Positions 1-8,253 of a stretch of DNA of 64,000 nucleotides are shown here, piece after piece. Location of the stretch: the NCBI RefSeq assembly GCF_000619905.2, contig NZ_CP012371.1, positions 496,001 to 560,000 on the forward strand. The letters run 5' to 3'. Both the position numbers and the translations under genes were made by a program. The notes beneath the pieces are model-generated. The model searched no databases. It had not been told where the DNA came from and was given only the letters and a program-made list of their open reading frames with translations. Source of the stretch: Nitrosospira briensis C-128 (GTDB taxonomy: Bacteria; Pseudomonadota; Gammaproteobacteria; Burkholderiales; Nitrosomonadaceae). Numbering within the stretch: the first letter of the stretch is position 1; every line of letters starts with the position of its first letter.

Positions 1-389
1 TAAACCGCAACGGTCATACCATTGTGCTCACTACGCATTATCTCGAAGAAGCAGAGGCTTTATGCAACCGCGTGGCAATGCTAAAAAATGGCAGTATAGT
101 TGTGCTTGAAAGCGTCAGAAATCTCATCAGCAACATTTCCGGACACCGGATACGGCTGCGGTTATCCCCCGATACGCTGCCGGCGGCGTTACAGCTACTG
201 GCAATCAGCCACGACCAAGGCTACCACGTTCTGGCGCTCGAGGAATGCTCCCAGCTTGAAAACGTGATGGCGGCATTACGCGCCGCCCAGACCCAAATCC
301 TGGAACTGCAGATATTGCAACCTGATCTGGAAGAAGTGTTCGTAAAGATCATGCATAGTGCAGAGAATCTGGAACCTGTATCGGTATGA
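1..389 (+). CDS. ABC transporter ATP-binding protein, C-terminal part (5' end outside window)
   Basis: The reading frame is open from base 3 and continues upstream of the window, so only about the last 128 residues are visible. It opens with a D-loop/H-loop stretch, TTHYLEEAEALCNRVAML, typical of ABC-2 type exporter ATPases of the NodI/DrrA kind, in which the His acts as the ATP switch. Walker A, signature and Walker B motifs lie off-window. The stop codon overlaps the start of the permease gene (ATGA at 386-389), so the two are translationally coupled subunits of one exporter. The substrate cannot be told from this part. Confidence 0.9.
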   Translation, partial: NRNGHTIVLTTHYLEEAEALCNRVAMLKNGSIVVLESVRNLISNISGHRIRLRLSPDTLPAALQLLAISHDQGYHVLALEECSQLENVMAALRAAQTQILELQILQPDLEEVFVKIMHSAENLEPVSV

Positions 390-1141
390 ATGGATTTCTC
401 ACGCTGCTCTACAAGGAATTGCTACGATTCTGGAAAGTGGGGTTCCAGACCGTATTTGCACCCATGCTGTCTACCTTGCTCTATCTTTTGATTTTTTCTC
501 ACATGCTGGAAGAACGGGTGCAGGCATATCCCGGTGTAACCTACACCGTTTTTCTGATTCCGGGACTGGTGATAATGGCTATGTTGCAGAACGCTTTCGC
601 CAACTCCTCATCGAGCCTGATACAGTCGATAGTCTCGGGCAATCACATCTTTATGCTGTTATCGCCGCTTTCCTACCAGGAAATATTCACTGCCTATGTA
701 CTGGCATCGGTAGTTCGTGGTCTGGCGGTAGGACTTGGTATCTACCTGATAACGCTGTGTTTTTTTGAACTTCCCCTGTACTCGTTCGCATGGGTATTCG
801 TATTTGCCTTGATGGGCACCGCATTGCTGGGCGCCTTAGGCATCATTGCGGGAATCTGGGCGGAAAAATTTGAGCACCTTTCTGCGTTGCAAAACTTTAT
901 CATCCTGCCACTGACGTTTTTATCGGGGGTTTTCTATACGATCTCCTCGTTACCTCCATTTTGGCGAGGATTATCGTATCTGAATCCGTTTTTCTACATG
1001 GTAGACGGATTTCGCTACGGCTTCTTTCGCATCTCCGATGTTTCGCCCTACCTTAGCCTCGGAGCTCTGGCGGCATGTTTCCTGACCGTATCATGGCTGA
1101 CATTGCGAATGCTGAAAACAGGGTACAAAATCCGAAGATGA
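386..1141 (+). CDS. ABC-2 type transporter permease
   Basis: This 251-residue inner-membrane protein has about six hydrophobic segments and the general pattern of NodJ/ABC-2 permeases, including a late PLTFLSGVFY segment before the last membrane helices. It should form the membrane pore for the ATPase encoded immediately upstream, whose stop it overlaps by four bases. Such pairs export lipids, polysaccharides, drugs or small glycolipids; nothing here fixes the substrate. The length is normal for the family. Confidence 0.9.
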   Translation: MNGFLTLLYKELLRFWKVGFQTVFAPMLSTLLYLLIFSHMLEERVQAYPGVTYTVFLIPGLVIMAMLQNAFANSSSSLIQSIVSGNHIFMLLSPLSYQEIFTAYVLASVVRGLAVGLGIYLITLCFFELPLYSFAWVFVFALMGTALLGALGIIAGIWAEKFEHLSALQNFIILPLTFLSGVFYTISSLPPFWRGLSYLNPFFYMVDGFRYGFFRISDVSPYLSLGALAACFLTVSWLTLRMLKTGYKIRR

Positions 1142-1445
1142 TCCGTAGTGGTTTATCCACAATCTCCCCCTTTTCAGTTTGCCCTCCTTTTTTCGGTGTC
1201 GCCCTGTGGTACAAGGGGCTGAGTTTTTATGCCTATTATCTCTTGCCCGTTGCCTGGATGCTGGATTGAGGCCTGCGCCGTCTTGGAGAGATAATTGATT
1301 GGCGCCCTGCTTTTTTTGTGTCTCGCCCTCGCTCTTGGCATTTTCTGGAGCGATTCCCTCGAGCCTGGCTTCAAGGTGGAGAAGGTACTTTGCTTTCCTC
1401 GTTTTTATTCCTTATTTGGGCCTTCTACAGCCCTGATCCTTAAAA

Positions 1446-1472
1446 GTTGCGCCTGAAATTCCCAGGCGCAAC
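1446..1472 (-). terminator. Rho-independent terminator of the GST-like gene
   Basis: A 10-bp perfect stem (GTTGCGCCTG with CAGGCGCAAC, 7-base loop) is followed on the minus strand by TTTT. It lies about 50 bases after the stop of the GST-like gene, so it most likely ends that minus-strand transcript. The rest of 1142-1519 holds no coding sequence or repeat that I can recognise. Confidence 0.7.
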
Positions 1473-1519
1473 TGGCGCGATATTAATGTTGCCAAATGAT
1501 CAGCCGCAGTATGTATGGA

Positions 1520-2317
1520 TCAGACTTCACGCCCGAATAGCCCTCCAAGGATTCTTCTGTCGATATGGTTATTAAGATAGGCTGCTCCAAACCCTCCGAA
1601 GAGTTCTTTTTTCGTAACATCCAGTTCCGATTCTTTAGCCGCCAGTATTTCACGCGTAGAAGGACGCTCGCACATTGCATCGTAAAACGTCTGTAATGCT
1701 GGATCATCTCGAAACAGATGCATCTCGGGTATTTCGAACAGTTCGGAAAACATTTGGCTAAGCTCGAGCGTATAGAACAACTGGAAATCTGGCAGAAAAG
1801 GCTCTTTGCCAAGCAGGAACGGCTCCATTCTTGATCCATTAACTAGTCGGGGCAGCCACATTTTGCTTAGCAAGACAGAACAAAGATTATAGATATGCGC
1901 TTCTTTTTCAATTTTGAGTTTCCATGCTTTTGGGAAATATGCGCTGACAACAAACCAGTTGAAGAATGGACCCGCAATGGAGAAAGTGATGAAGTCATTC
2001 TTGGCATCGACCTCTGCACAGAGTATCGGATCATCAATTGGATAAAACTTTCGTGCTTCTGGGTAGATTCTCGCGAGATAACGACAGATTGCGTGGCTTT
2101 CCGAAATATCAACACCATTGACATCCCTGAGAGTGGGAATTTTTCCAAGAGGATTTCGTTCTATGTGCTCTGGCGTGAGCGTGCTCCCCTGAAACGGAGA
2201 CACTCGCTCATAGCGATAAGTTAGACCGGTTTCCGAGAGCATGTGGGCAACCTGACTCATATAAGGTGAGAGCCAGAATCCGTACAGCGTGCGCTCGACA
2301 TTTGATTGTGTGGACAT
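1520..2317 (-). CDS. Glutathione S-transferase-like protein
   Basis: The protein has 265 residues. The first 85 or so fit a thioredoxin-fold GST N-terminal domain: LYGFWLSPYMSQVAHMLSETGL at the start, then the conserved NPLGKIPTL and the glutathione-contacting ESHAICRYL. A mostly helical C-terminal half follows. The start at 2317 is chosen because AGAAGGA lies 8 bases upstream; an in-frame ATG six codons earlier has no such site. It probably conjugates or reduces small electrophiles in the cytoplasm, but the substrate is unknown. The HxlR regulator gene lies upstream on the same strand and may control it. Confidence 0.8.
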   Translation of the reverse strand: MSTQSNVERTLYGFWLSPYMSQVAHMLSETGLTYRYERVSPFQGSTLTPEHIERNPLGKIPTLRDVNGVDISESHAICRYLARIYPEARKFYPIDDPILCAEVDAKNDFITFSIAGPFFNWFVVSAYFPKAWKLKIEKEAHIYNLCSVLLSKMWLPRLVNGSRMEPFLLGKEPFLPDFQLFYTLELSQMFSELFEIPEMHLFRDDPALQTFYDAMCERPSTREILAAKESELDVTKKELFGGFGAAYLNNHIDRRILGGLFGREV

Positions 2318-2450
2318 GGAATATTCCTTCTGCATTGCAGTTTAATGTTAAGTAGGTGCCTTATTAGGGGGTATATAGCACGATGTGCCCCGGTAGTAGT
2401 GTCAAGGGGATTCCAGTAAAGCTCAGTTAAAAATTAAACATCTAATCCCT

Positions 2451-2885
2451 CTATTCTTTATTTGCTTCATTCTCTTTACGCAGGGATTGTCGTATTTCCG
2501 CCATAAATTTCATCGGATCCTGTTCGAATTGTTGAACCAGATTCTCGTGCGCGTCACTTTCAGGAACATATTTTGCACCCCAACGTAACAGCTCCATGAT
2601 TGGAGGCACTAGATCCAGGCATTTTTCAGTAGGCATATAAATAACCTTGCGCGCATTAGCCGGATCACGGCGTCGCAAAAGGATATGGCCTTCCTCCAGC
2701 TTTTTAAGCCGGTCAGAAAGGATATTGGTAGCGATTTTTTCCGGGGAATTCTGAAAATCCCCGAAATATCGCTTACGGAAGAAAATGAGATCACGAACGA
2801 CAAGCAGCGTCCATTTATCGCCCAATATATCTAGGGCACAGCTGACTGGACAGGAGGAGCGGCTGATCTGATTTGATTTCGTCAT
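2451..2885 (-). CDS. HxlR-family transcriptional regulator
   Basis: This 144-residue winged-helix protein has the hallmark HxlR N-terminus, a Cys-containing CPVSCALDILGDKWTLLVVRDL, followed by the helix-turn-helix and wing (NILSDRLKKLEEGHILLRR). Family members are often redox or electrophile sensors that use this Cys region; two Cys are present here. Start 2885 is chosen because the protein then begins just before the conserved domain. The longer frame (to 2966) would run through the operator repeats. It lies 133 bases upstream of the GST-like gene on the same strand, consistent with a stress-response pair. Confidence 0.85.
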   Translation of the reverse strand: MTKSNQISRSSCPVSCALDILGDKWTLLVVRDLIFFRKRYFGDFQNSPEKIATNILSDRLKKLEEGHILLRRRDPANARKVIYMPTEKCLDLVPPIMELLRWGAKYVPESDAHENLVQQFEQDPMKFMAEIRQSLRKENEANKE

Positions 2886-2909
2886 AACTTTGCGCTTGCC
2901 TACATATTG

Positions 2910-2951
2910 ACTTGCTTTTTGCAATCCAAAATTATACTTGCATTTTGCAAT
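2910..2951 (-). promoter_or_regulatory. Twin palindromic operator upstream of the HxlR gene
   Basis: Two nearly identical 16-base sites, ACTTGCTTTTTGCAAT (2910-2925) and ACTTGCATTTTGCAAT (2936-2951), sit 26 bases apart just upstream of the HxlR start. Each is a palindrome of the form TTGC-N5-GCAA. A dimeric winged-helix regulator would be expected to bind such sites, so autoregulation is inferred. Confidence 0.6.
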
Positions 2952-3020
2952 GAATCTAGGTAACAAGTATAAAAAAGTAAAAAAACGCTCTCTCCACGTT
3001 TGCGGGTTCTCGATCCCGCA

Positions 3021-3593
3021 TTATCTCAGGCGCCTTGAAGCTCGCCAAACCTGTACTTGCTGGGATTTCATAAGCTTGTAGCCAAGCAGGGTAAGCAGCA
3101 GCAATGCAATCAGCGGTCCTATAGCAGCACGAAAGATATTCGCGTAATTGATCATCTGTACGCGCAACGCATACTCATAACGTACCGGAGGTACCGCCTC
3201 TCCAGTAATAAATACCGTATATAACCCCTTATCCAGACTGGTCTCTCCCCTCATTACCCCGTCGGGATGATAACTCGGACGCAGGTATGCCACCGTTTCA
3301 TCATCAACCTCGCTTGTTCCCCGTACTACGCGTATCCCTACGGGAATGTCGCGCAACGCCTGATCCGCAAGGTCTATTACCAATAAAGTATTCCCTTCCC
3401 TGGGTATTTCTGTGCAGTATTGATTGCTGGGTTCATGTTGAGGCTGGTAGGCACTCAAATGCACCATGCTGTCATCATCAAGCCGGCGAGTGCATGTATC
3501 TTCATCCATCGACACCTTCCCGTGCGCCCCAGCCATGCCACAGTAAAGCGCTGCGGTGACAATAATAGTGAGCTGTATCATTTGCTTGATCAT
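3021..3593 (-). CDS. Exported, membrane-anchored protein of unknown function next to amoC
   Basis: The protein has 190 residues. Start 3593 has AAGGAG 9 bases upstream. It opens with a signal peptide ending near GMAGAHG, followed by a domain of about 135 residues with two Cys and several Met and His (for example DEDTC and SNQYC). It ends with one transmembrane helix (AAIGPLIALLLLTLLGY) and a basic tail. The layout (signal, periplasmic domain, C-terminal anchor) recalls the AmoD/PmoD-type accessory proteins of copper monooxygenases, but I cannot see their metal motif and do not assign it to that family. It lies downstream of amoC on the same strand, beyond a strong terminator. Confidence 0.75.
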   Translation of the reverse strand: MIKQMIQLTIIVTAALYCGMAGAHGKVSMDEDTCTRRLDDDSMVHLSAYQPQHEPSNQYCTEIPREGNTLLVIDLADQALRDIPVGIRVVRGTSEVDDETVAYLRPSYHPDGVMRGETSLDKGLYTVFITGEAVPPVRYEYALRVQMINYANIFRAAIGPLIALLLLTLLGYKLMKSQQVQVWRASRRLR

Positions 3594-3667
3594 TTGATTG
3601 CTCCTTGAGGTAGGGTTCAACTGTGTATTCGTTATCCTTCGCATGCTGTTTTATTGTGGCTTATTGC

Positions 3668-3708
3668 AAATCGCCCCATCCCCCTGTAATGCGGGAGCGG
3701 GGCGATTT
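3668..3708 (-). terminator. Terminator or attenuator after amoC
   Basis: A perfect 10-bp stem (AAATCGCCCC at 3668-3677 with GGGGCGATTT at 3699-3708) lies 37 bases after the amoC stop on the minus strand. AT-rich ends and a large loop make it a likely 3' end for the amoC mRNA, with leaky read-through into the downstream gene possible. Confidence 0.7.
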
Positions 3709-3744
3709 ACTTCAGGCCACTGCTCAGATTCCTCAGTTAGCCCT

Positions 3745-4572
<828 letters not shown>

Positions 4573-4682
4573 TTAGATTAACTACCCACTACTGTTTGAG
4601 CAGATTTGACTTAGTTCTCCATAAATATATAAATAGGAATAAGTCCGTTTACATCATTCACCTTTGCAAAATACTTCGCCTA

Positions 4683-4838
4683 TCAGGTAAAGACTTGAAA
4701 CCCATTCCAGAATAGTGCTACTCCAAGCAGACCTAGCAGGCCAAACTTATACATCTTTGATTCGTGCAAAGTCGGCATGCTGGAAGCACGAACACCTGCT
4801 TGCGGATAGCTGCGCAACCTTCGATGTTTTGTTGCCAT
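4683..4838 (-). CDS. Truncated amoC-like gene (51 codons, N-terminal fragment)
   Basis: A short frame starts with the same MAT and the same AAGGAGTA leader as the intact amoC just downstream. It keeps the segment KMYKFGLLGLLGVALFW, which matches [17 protein letters not shown] of AmoC, and stops after GFQVFT. Only the cytoplasmic N-terminus and the first membrane helix remain; all metal ligands are gone. Either it is a decayed tandem duplicate or it is translated as a one-helix peptide. The intact ribosome site and lack of internal stops leave the second option open. Confidence 0.6.
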   Translation of the reverse strand: MATKHRRLRSYPQAGVRASSMPTLHESKMYKFGLLGLLGVALFWNGFQVFT

Positions 4839-4889
4839 TTCAGTACTCCTTTTGGTTAACTCACTACCACTTCGTCCTGTAAGGAACTT

Positions 4890-4932
4890 CTTGCTAACCC
4901 AATTAGCAAGTATTTTTCTTGCAATTAGCAAG
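4890..4932. promoter_or_regulatory. Palindromic operators between amoC fragment and LysR gene
   Basis: Two palindromes share the half-site CTTGC/GCAAG: CTTGCTAA-N5-TTAGCAAG (4890-4910) and CTTGCAATTAGCAAG (4918-4932). The second fits the T-N11-A pattern of LysR boxes and recurs at 6606-6620 as CTTGCAGTTAGCAAG beside the tautomerase gene. They lie about 90-130 bases before the LysR start. Binding by the LysR protein is inferred. Confidence 0.6.
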
Positions 4933-5013
4933 TGGTTAAAGTGTAGGCCTGGGGACAGAAGGTGTGTAGTCTGCTAAATCAGTTATCAGAGTTCTATTTT
5001 TGAAACGATGGGT
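4918..5013 (+). repeat. 96-bp direct repeat, copy A (LysR upstream region)
   Basis: This stretch matches 6606-6702 in the same orientation with scattered substitutions and one 1-base gap. It runs from the CTTGC palindrome to GAAACGATGGGT, just before the LysR start codon. It carries the LysR control region, so the duplication copied a promoter. Confidence 0.85.
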
Positions 5014-5020
5014 GGCCCCT

Positions 5021-5926
5021 ATGCAAGACCTGAATGACCTCTATTACTACGTCCAGGCTGTGGATCATGGCGGCTTTGCTCCGGCAGGCCGAGTCCTGGG
5101 CATGCCGAAATCGAAACTTAGCCGCCGCATCGCCAAGCTGGAAGAACGCTTGGGTGTGCGCCTGATCCAGCGCTCGACACGTCACTTTGCAGTTACGGAC
5201 GCCGGCGAGACTTATTACACGCATTGCAAGGCGATGTTGGTGGAAGCTGAGGGGGCCCAGGAAGCCATAGACACCTTAAAAGCCGAACCTCGGGGTGTAA
5301 TCCGGATGACATGTCCCATTCCGCTGGTGAATGCTTATGTGGGAGTGATGCTGGCCGATTTCATGGTGCGCTATCCGCACGTCACAGTGCAGATGGAGGC
5401 GACTAACCGGCGTGTCGATCTGGTCAGTGAGTCGGTCGACGTCGCTCTTCGTGTGCGACCACCGCCCCTGCAGGACAGTAACCTGGTTATGCGTGTTTTG
5501 GCTGATCGAGGCCAATGTTTGGTAGCCAGTCCTGCCCTTGTCCAGCGGCTCGGCTTTCCTGCTGCACCATCTGCTTTGAGCAATTGGCCTAGCCTGGGCC
5601 TGGGGGTCCTGCAACAAATCCACACCTGGGCGCTGCATGGACCGGATGGCGCACACGCAACACTTCATCACACGCCCCGCTTCGCGACGACGGACATGAT
5701 TGCGCTAAGAGATGCCGCTGTGGCCGGTGTCGGTGTAGTGCAGTTGCCGGTGGTCATGGCACGAGACCAACTGGCGGCTGGTTCATTGGTCAGGCTGGTG
5801 CCAGACTGGGCGCCGTGTCGGGAAATCATTCATGCGGTGTTTCCGTCCCGGCGCGGTCTTCTGCCATCTGTGCGGGCGTTAATTGATTTTCTCGCACAGC
5901 GTTTCGAGATGCTGCAGGAGGACTAA
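5021..5926 (+). CDS. LysR-family transcriptional regulator
   Basis: The protein has 301 residues. The N-terminal winged helix-turn-helix is complete (about residues 1-60: DLYYYVQAVDHGGFAPAGR ... KSKLSRRIAKLEERLGVRL). An effector-binding domain follows (about 88-295), resembling the DsdC/AaeR-like subgroup. ATG 5021 is preferred because the standard family N-terminus begins there; a TTG seven codons upstream is possible. LysR proteins usually control a neighbouring gene. Here the candidate is the tautomerase, whose own upstream region carries a second copy of the LysR-box repeat. Confidence 0.9.
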   Translation: MQDLNDLYYYVQAVDHGGFAPAGRVLGMPKSKLSRRIAKLEERLGVRLIQRSTRHFAVTDAGETYYTHCKAMLVEAEGAQEAIDTLKAEPRGVIRMTCPIPLVNAYVGVMLADFMVRYPHVTVQMEATNRRVDLVSESVDVALRVRPPPLQDSNLVMRVLADRGQCLVASPALVQRLGFPAAPSALSNWPSLGLGVLQQIHTWALHGPDGAHATLHHTPRFATTDMIALRDAAVAGVGVVQLPVVMARDQLAAGSLVRLVPDWAPCREIIHAVFPSRRGLLPSVRALIDFLAQRFEMLQED

Positions 5927-6082
5927 GCTACCCTCGCAATCTGGTAGTTCCATGTGCCTAACTATCAGTAAGTGCGCCCATCCGCCCGGAAAGATCAGAA
6001 TGATGAGCTCGTGTTCTTTTGCGGCATGTGCGGCGCCGAACTCAGGGAAACTGGCCGCCCAAGCGGGGACGGCCACCCAGAT

Positions 6083-6562
6083 CTAGCGATCTGCTATTCC
6101 TGGAGTAAACGCCAGGTTAACAGGAAGCTTTTCCACCACAGTGTAAGGACTCGCCTTGTTTTCCTTTACCCATCTCTTCTCAGCTGCAGATTCAAAAGGA
6201 GGCGGAATCTCTCCCTGGAGAGACCAAAGATCGAAAGGTGTCTCGTCAATGGAAATCTCCCAATCGTAGCCTCTGTCCTTTACAAAGGGAGCAATAAGCT
6301 CATCGAGCGTTCTCACCCACCATTCCCGTATGACTGGGCCGGGTAGTGTCCGCGCAATGTGATCGACCCTGAACCGGACAAATTTGTTATTCGGCTCACC
6401 ACCTACAAAGCAGGAGTCCTTGGCTATTTCCTCAAAAATGAAGACTACATAGAACTTCGGGATAGGAACGCGTGCATACATACTGGTAATCCTTTCGGAT
6501 AGATCCTTTTTATCTTGAGCAGTGTATGCTCCAGCGGGATGATAAACTTTCCATAATGGCAT
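6083..6562 (-). CDS. Tautomerase-superfamily protein (Tautomerase_3/cis-CaaD-like)
   Basis: The protein has 159 residues. After Met comes the catalytic Pro (MPLWKVYHP), freed by Met removal and used as the general base in this superfamily. The sequence AQDKKDLSERIT and IPKFYVVFIFEEI fits the fused double-length tautomerases related to cis-3-chloroacrylic acid dehalogenase and putative oxalocrotonate tautomerases. The start is set by TAGGAG 9 bases upstream. It converges with the LysR gene. Its substrate cannot be named, and dehalogenase activity should not be assumed. Confidence 0.8.
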   Translation of the reverse strand: MPLWKVYHPAGAYTAQDKKDLSERITSMYARVPIPKFYVVFIFEEIAKDSCFVGGEPNNKFVRFRVDHIARTLPGPVIREWWVRTLDELIAPFVKDRGYDWEISIDETPFDLWSLQGEIPPPFESAAEKRWVKENKASPYTVVEKLPVNLAFTPGIADR

Positions 6563-6605
6563 GATTTTTCTCCTAAAATTGATCCTTGATTTGAGATGTG
6601 AACTA

Positions 6606-6702
6606 CTTGCAGTTAGCAAGTGGTTAGAGTATAGACCTGGAAATGGATAGGCGTGTAGTCTGCTAGGTTGGTTATCAGAGTTCTACTTTTGAAACGATGG
6701 GT
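6606..6702 (+). repeat. 96-bp direct repeat, copy B (upstream of tautomerase)
   Basis: This is the second copy of the LysR-promoter repeat (see 4918-5013). It lies 44 bases upstream of the divergently read tautomerase start. Homology ends right after GATGGGT, where copy A enters the LysR leader, so the LysR gene that once followed this copy has been lost or replaced by a recombinase relic. Confidence 0.85.
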
Positions 6703-6790
6703 AGCTAACGACCTGCATTCAACGCGATTTCGAGCCAGGAATAACTGCAAATCAAAACGAGAGGCAGATTGGTGCAACAAACGGACGTTT

Positions 6791-7003
6791 GTTGCACTCG
6801 ACCACAACCTCGACTTGCAACGGGACGCCCTGAAGGGGGCCGGATGCGAACGCATCTTTGAGGACACGGTGAGCCGGCGCCAAGGCGGATCGTATCGGTC
6901 TGGCCGCACTCTTGAACGTGTTGCGTTGGCGATGCTGTCGTCATATGGCGGCTGGATCGGTTGGGCCGCTCGCTCACGAACCTGATCCAATTACGGACTG
7001 ACA
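6791..7003 (+). pseudogene. Degenerate serine recombinase (resolvase/invertase) fragment
   Basis: Frame one reads LDLQRDALKGAGCERIFED, the signature of Tn3-type resolvases and Pin-like invertases just after the usual RVST active-site segment. After a frameshift the homology resumes as RLDRLGRSLTNLI, the next conserved block. The Ser-containing N-terminus and the DNA-binding C-terminus are missing, so it cannot be functional. It marks an old mobile-element insertion directly after the copied LysR promoter. Confidence 0.8.
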
Positions 7004-7027
7004 CAACCGCTCAGCCAAGCGGGCTAC

Positions 7028-7211
7028 TAGGGGAGATTTGACATAAGGGAAATCAAAATACGTCAATGCTTTATAAGTTTCTGATTACCCATCTGTTTAT
7101 ATTCATAATTGCTAATTGAAATCATGGCCGAGGAAGTCAGATAAATCCTTGATTTATTGTCATGCGATGCAACTAACGTACATTAATTTCCCTTTCATCA
7201 AACCTCCCCTA
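7028..7211. repeat. 184-bp MITE-like element with terminal inverted repeats
   Basis: The ends are 26-base imperfect inverted repeats (TAGGGGAGATTTGA at 7028 and its complement ending at 7211; 22 of 26 positions pair, including GGGAAAT at the inner end). The interior is AT-rich and has no open frame. This is the build of a non-autonomous miniature transposable element. No second copy was seen in the window. Confidence 0.55.
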
Positions 7212-7268
7212 AAAGCCGTTGAATGCACGTCGGGCCGTTTTTGATTGCAGGTCACTATACCTAGCAGT

Positions 7269-7419
7269 CTGTCGGACTTAAAGGAAGTCGGCTGCAAAAG
7301 TGTCTGGCTGGTTCATATTTCACCATTTTTTCGACCAAGAGGATAACTATTGGCCTTCAAAATCCGCAAAATCTGCCCTCAACCAGTCTCTTTTTCGCTG
7401 CGATTCTTTAAGTCCGACT
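7269..7419 (+). repeat. MITE family A, copy 1 (151 bp)
   Basis: The left end reads CTGTCGGACTTAAAG and the right end is its near-perfect complement, CTTTAAGTCCGACTG. A diverged copy lies in opposite orientation at 52397-52545. The interior is conserved between copies (for example CTATTGGCCTTCAAAATCC) but does not encode a plausible protein. This is a small non-autonomous element, presumably moved by a transposase encoded elsewhere. Confidence 0.8.
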
Positions 7420-7605
7420 GCGCCGCCTGGACCTCCTGACACCAACTCATCCTCCACGGTCCAATACGCGCTCATCCCTTCGTTATCCACAGTTCGGGTG
7501 GTTTTGCGAGAGCAACTTTCATTGCTCTGAACCTTTATTCCGAAGCAAAGCGGCATTCGCATCTCTTCATTGCGCTCGTAATCGCGTAAGTTCGCGTCGA
7601 TACGC

Positions 7606-7611
7606 TATAAT
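7606..7611 (+). promoter_or_regulatory. Likely -10 box of the ccm operon
   Basis: A perfect TATAAT lies 20 bases before the ccmA start, so the leader would be very short. No good -35 match is visible at the usual spacing. The same context, TATAATGCCG, recurs before guaB at 20782. Confidence 0.5.
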
Positions 7612-7631
7612 GCCGGTCTTTTGCTTCGACA

Positions 7632-8252
7632 ATGCCAACGCTGCAAGGACACAACCTGACATGCGTGCGCGGTGACCGCAGATTATTCAGGGATATCAAT
7701 TTCTCCCTTGAATCAGGCGGATTGATGCAGGTTCAAGGCCCCAACGGGAGCGGAAAAACCAGCCTTCTACGCATGCTGTGCGGTCTGGCGCTACCTGCCC
7801 AGGGGGAGATTCACTGGAATGGCGCTGAAATTCGTTCGTTAGGCGGAGACTATTATGGCGCGATGACTTATCTCGGCCATTTAAGCGGCGTAAAGGACGA
7901 CTTGACTGCCATCGAGAACCTGCGTATTTCCAGCGCACTGGCAGGTGCGGAAATCGATGAACATAAGGCCCATGAAGCGCTGCAACACATGGGGTTGGGC
8001 GGACGCGAACTATTGCCGGCCAAGGTATTGTCGCAAGGCCAGCGACGCAGGGTAACGCTGGCGCGCCTGATGGTATGCAATACCGTGTTATGGATACTGG
8101 ACGAGCCTTTGACGGCGCTTGATACTGCCGCAGTGAAGCTGATGCAGGGTTTAATGGAGCGACACCTGGAACACGGCGGTATGATAGTGATGACGACGCA
8201 TCAGGAGATCGACATAACTGCCTCTGCAACCCAGCGGTTGCAACTCGCCTGA
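7632..8252 (+). CDS. ccmA: Heme exporter ATPase CcmA
   Basis: The 206-residue ABC ATPase has Walker A GPNGSGKTSL (about residue 36), signature LSQGQRRRV, Walker B LWILDEPL and a short C-terminus, all as in CcmA. With CcmB it forms the ATP-driven complex that releases holo-CcmE from CcmCD during System I cytochrome c maturation. It is the first gene of a nine-gene operon and ends one base before ccmB begins. Ammonia oxidisers need many c-type cytochromes (hydroxylamine oxidoreductase, c554, cM552), which fits the complete set here. Confidence 0.95.
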   Translation: MPTLQGHNLTCVRGDRRLFRDINFSLESGGLMQVQGPNGSGKTSLLRMLCGLALPAQGEIHWNGAEIRSLGGDYYGAMTYLGHLSGVKDDLTAIENLRISSALAGAEIDEHKAHEALQHMGLGGRELLPAKVLSQGQRRRVTLARLMVCNTVLWILDEPLTALDTAAVKLMQGLMERHLEHGGMIVMTTHQEIDITASATQRLQLA

Positions 8253-8253
8253 C

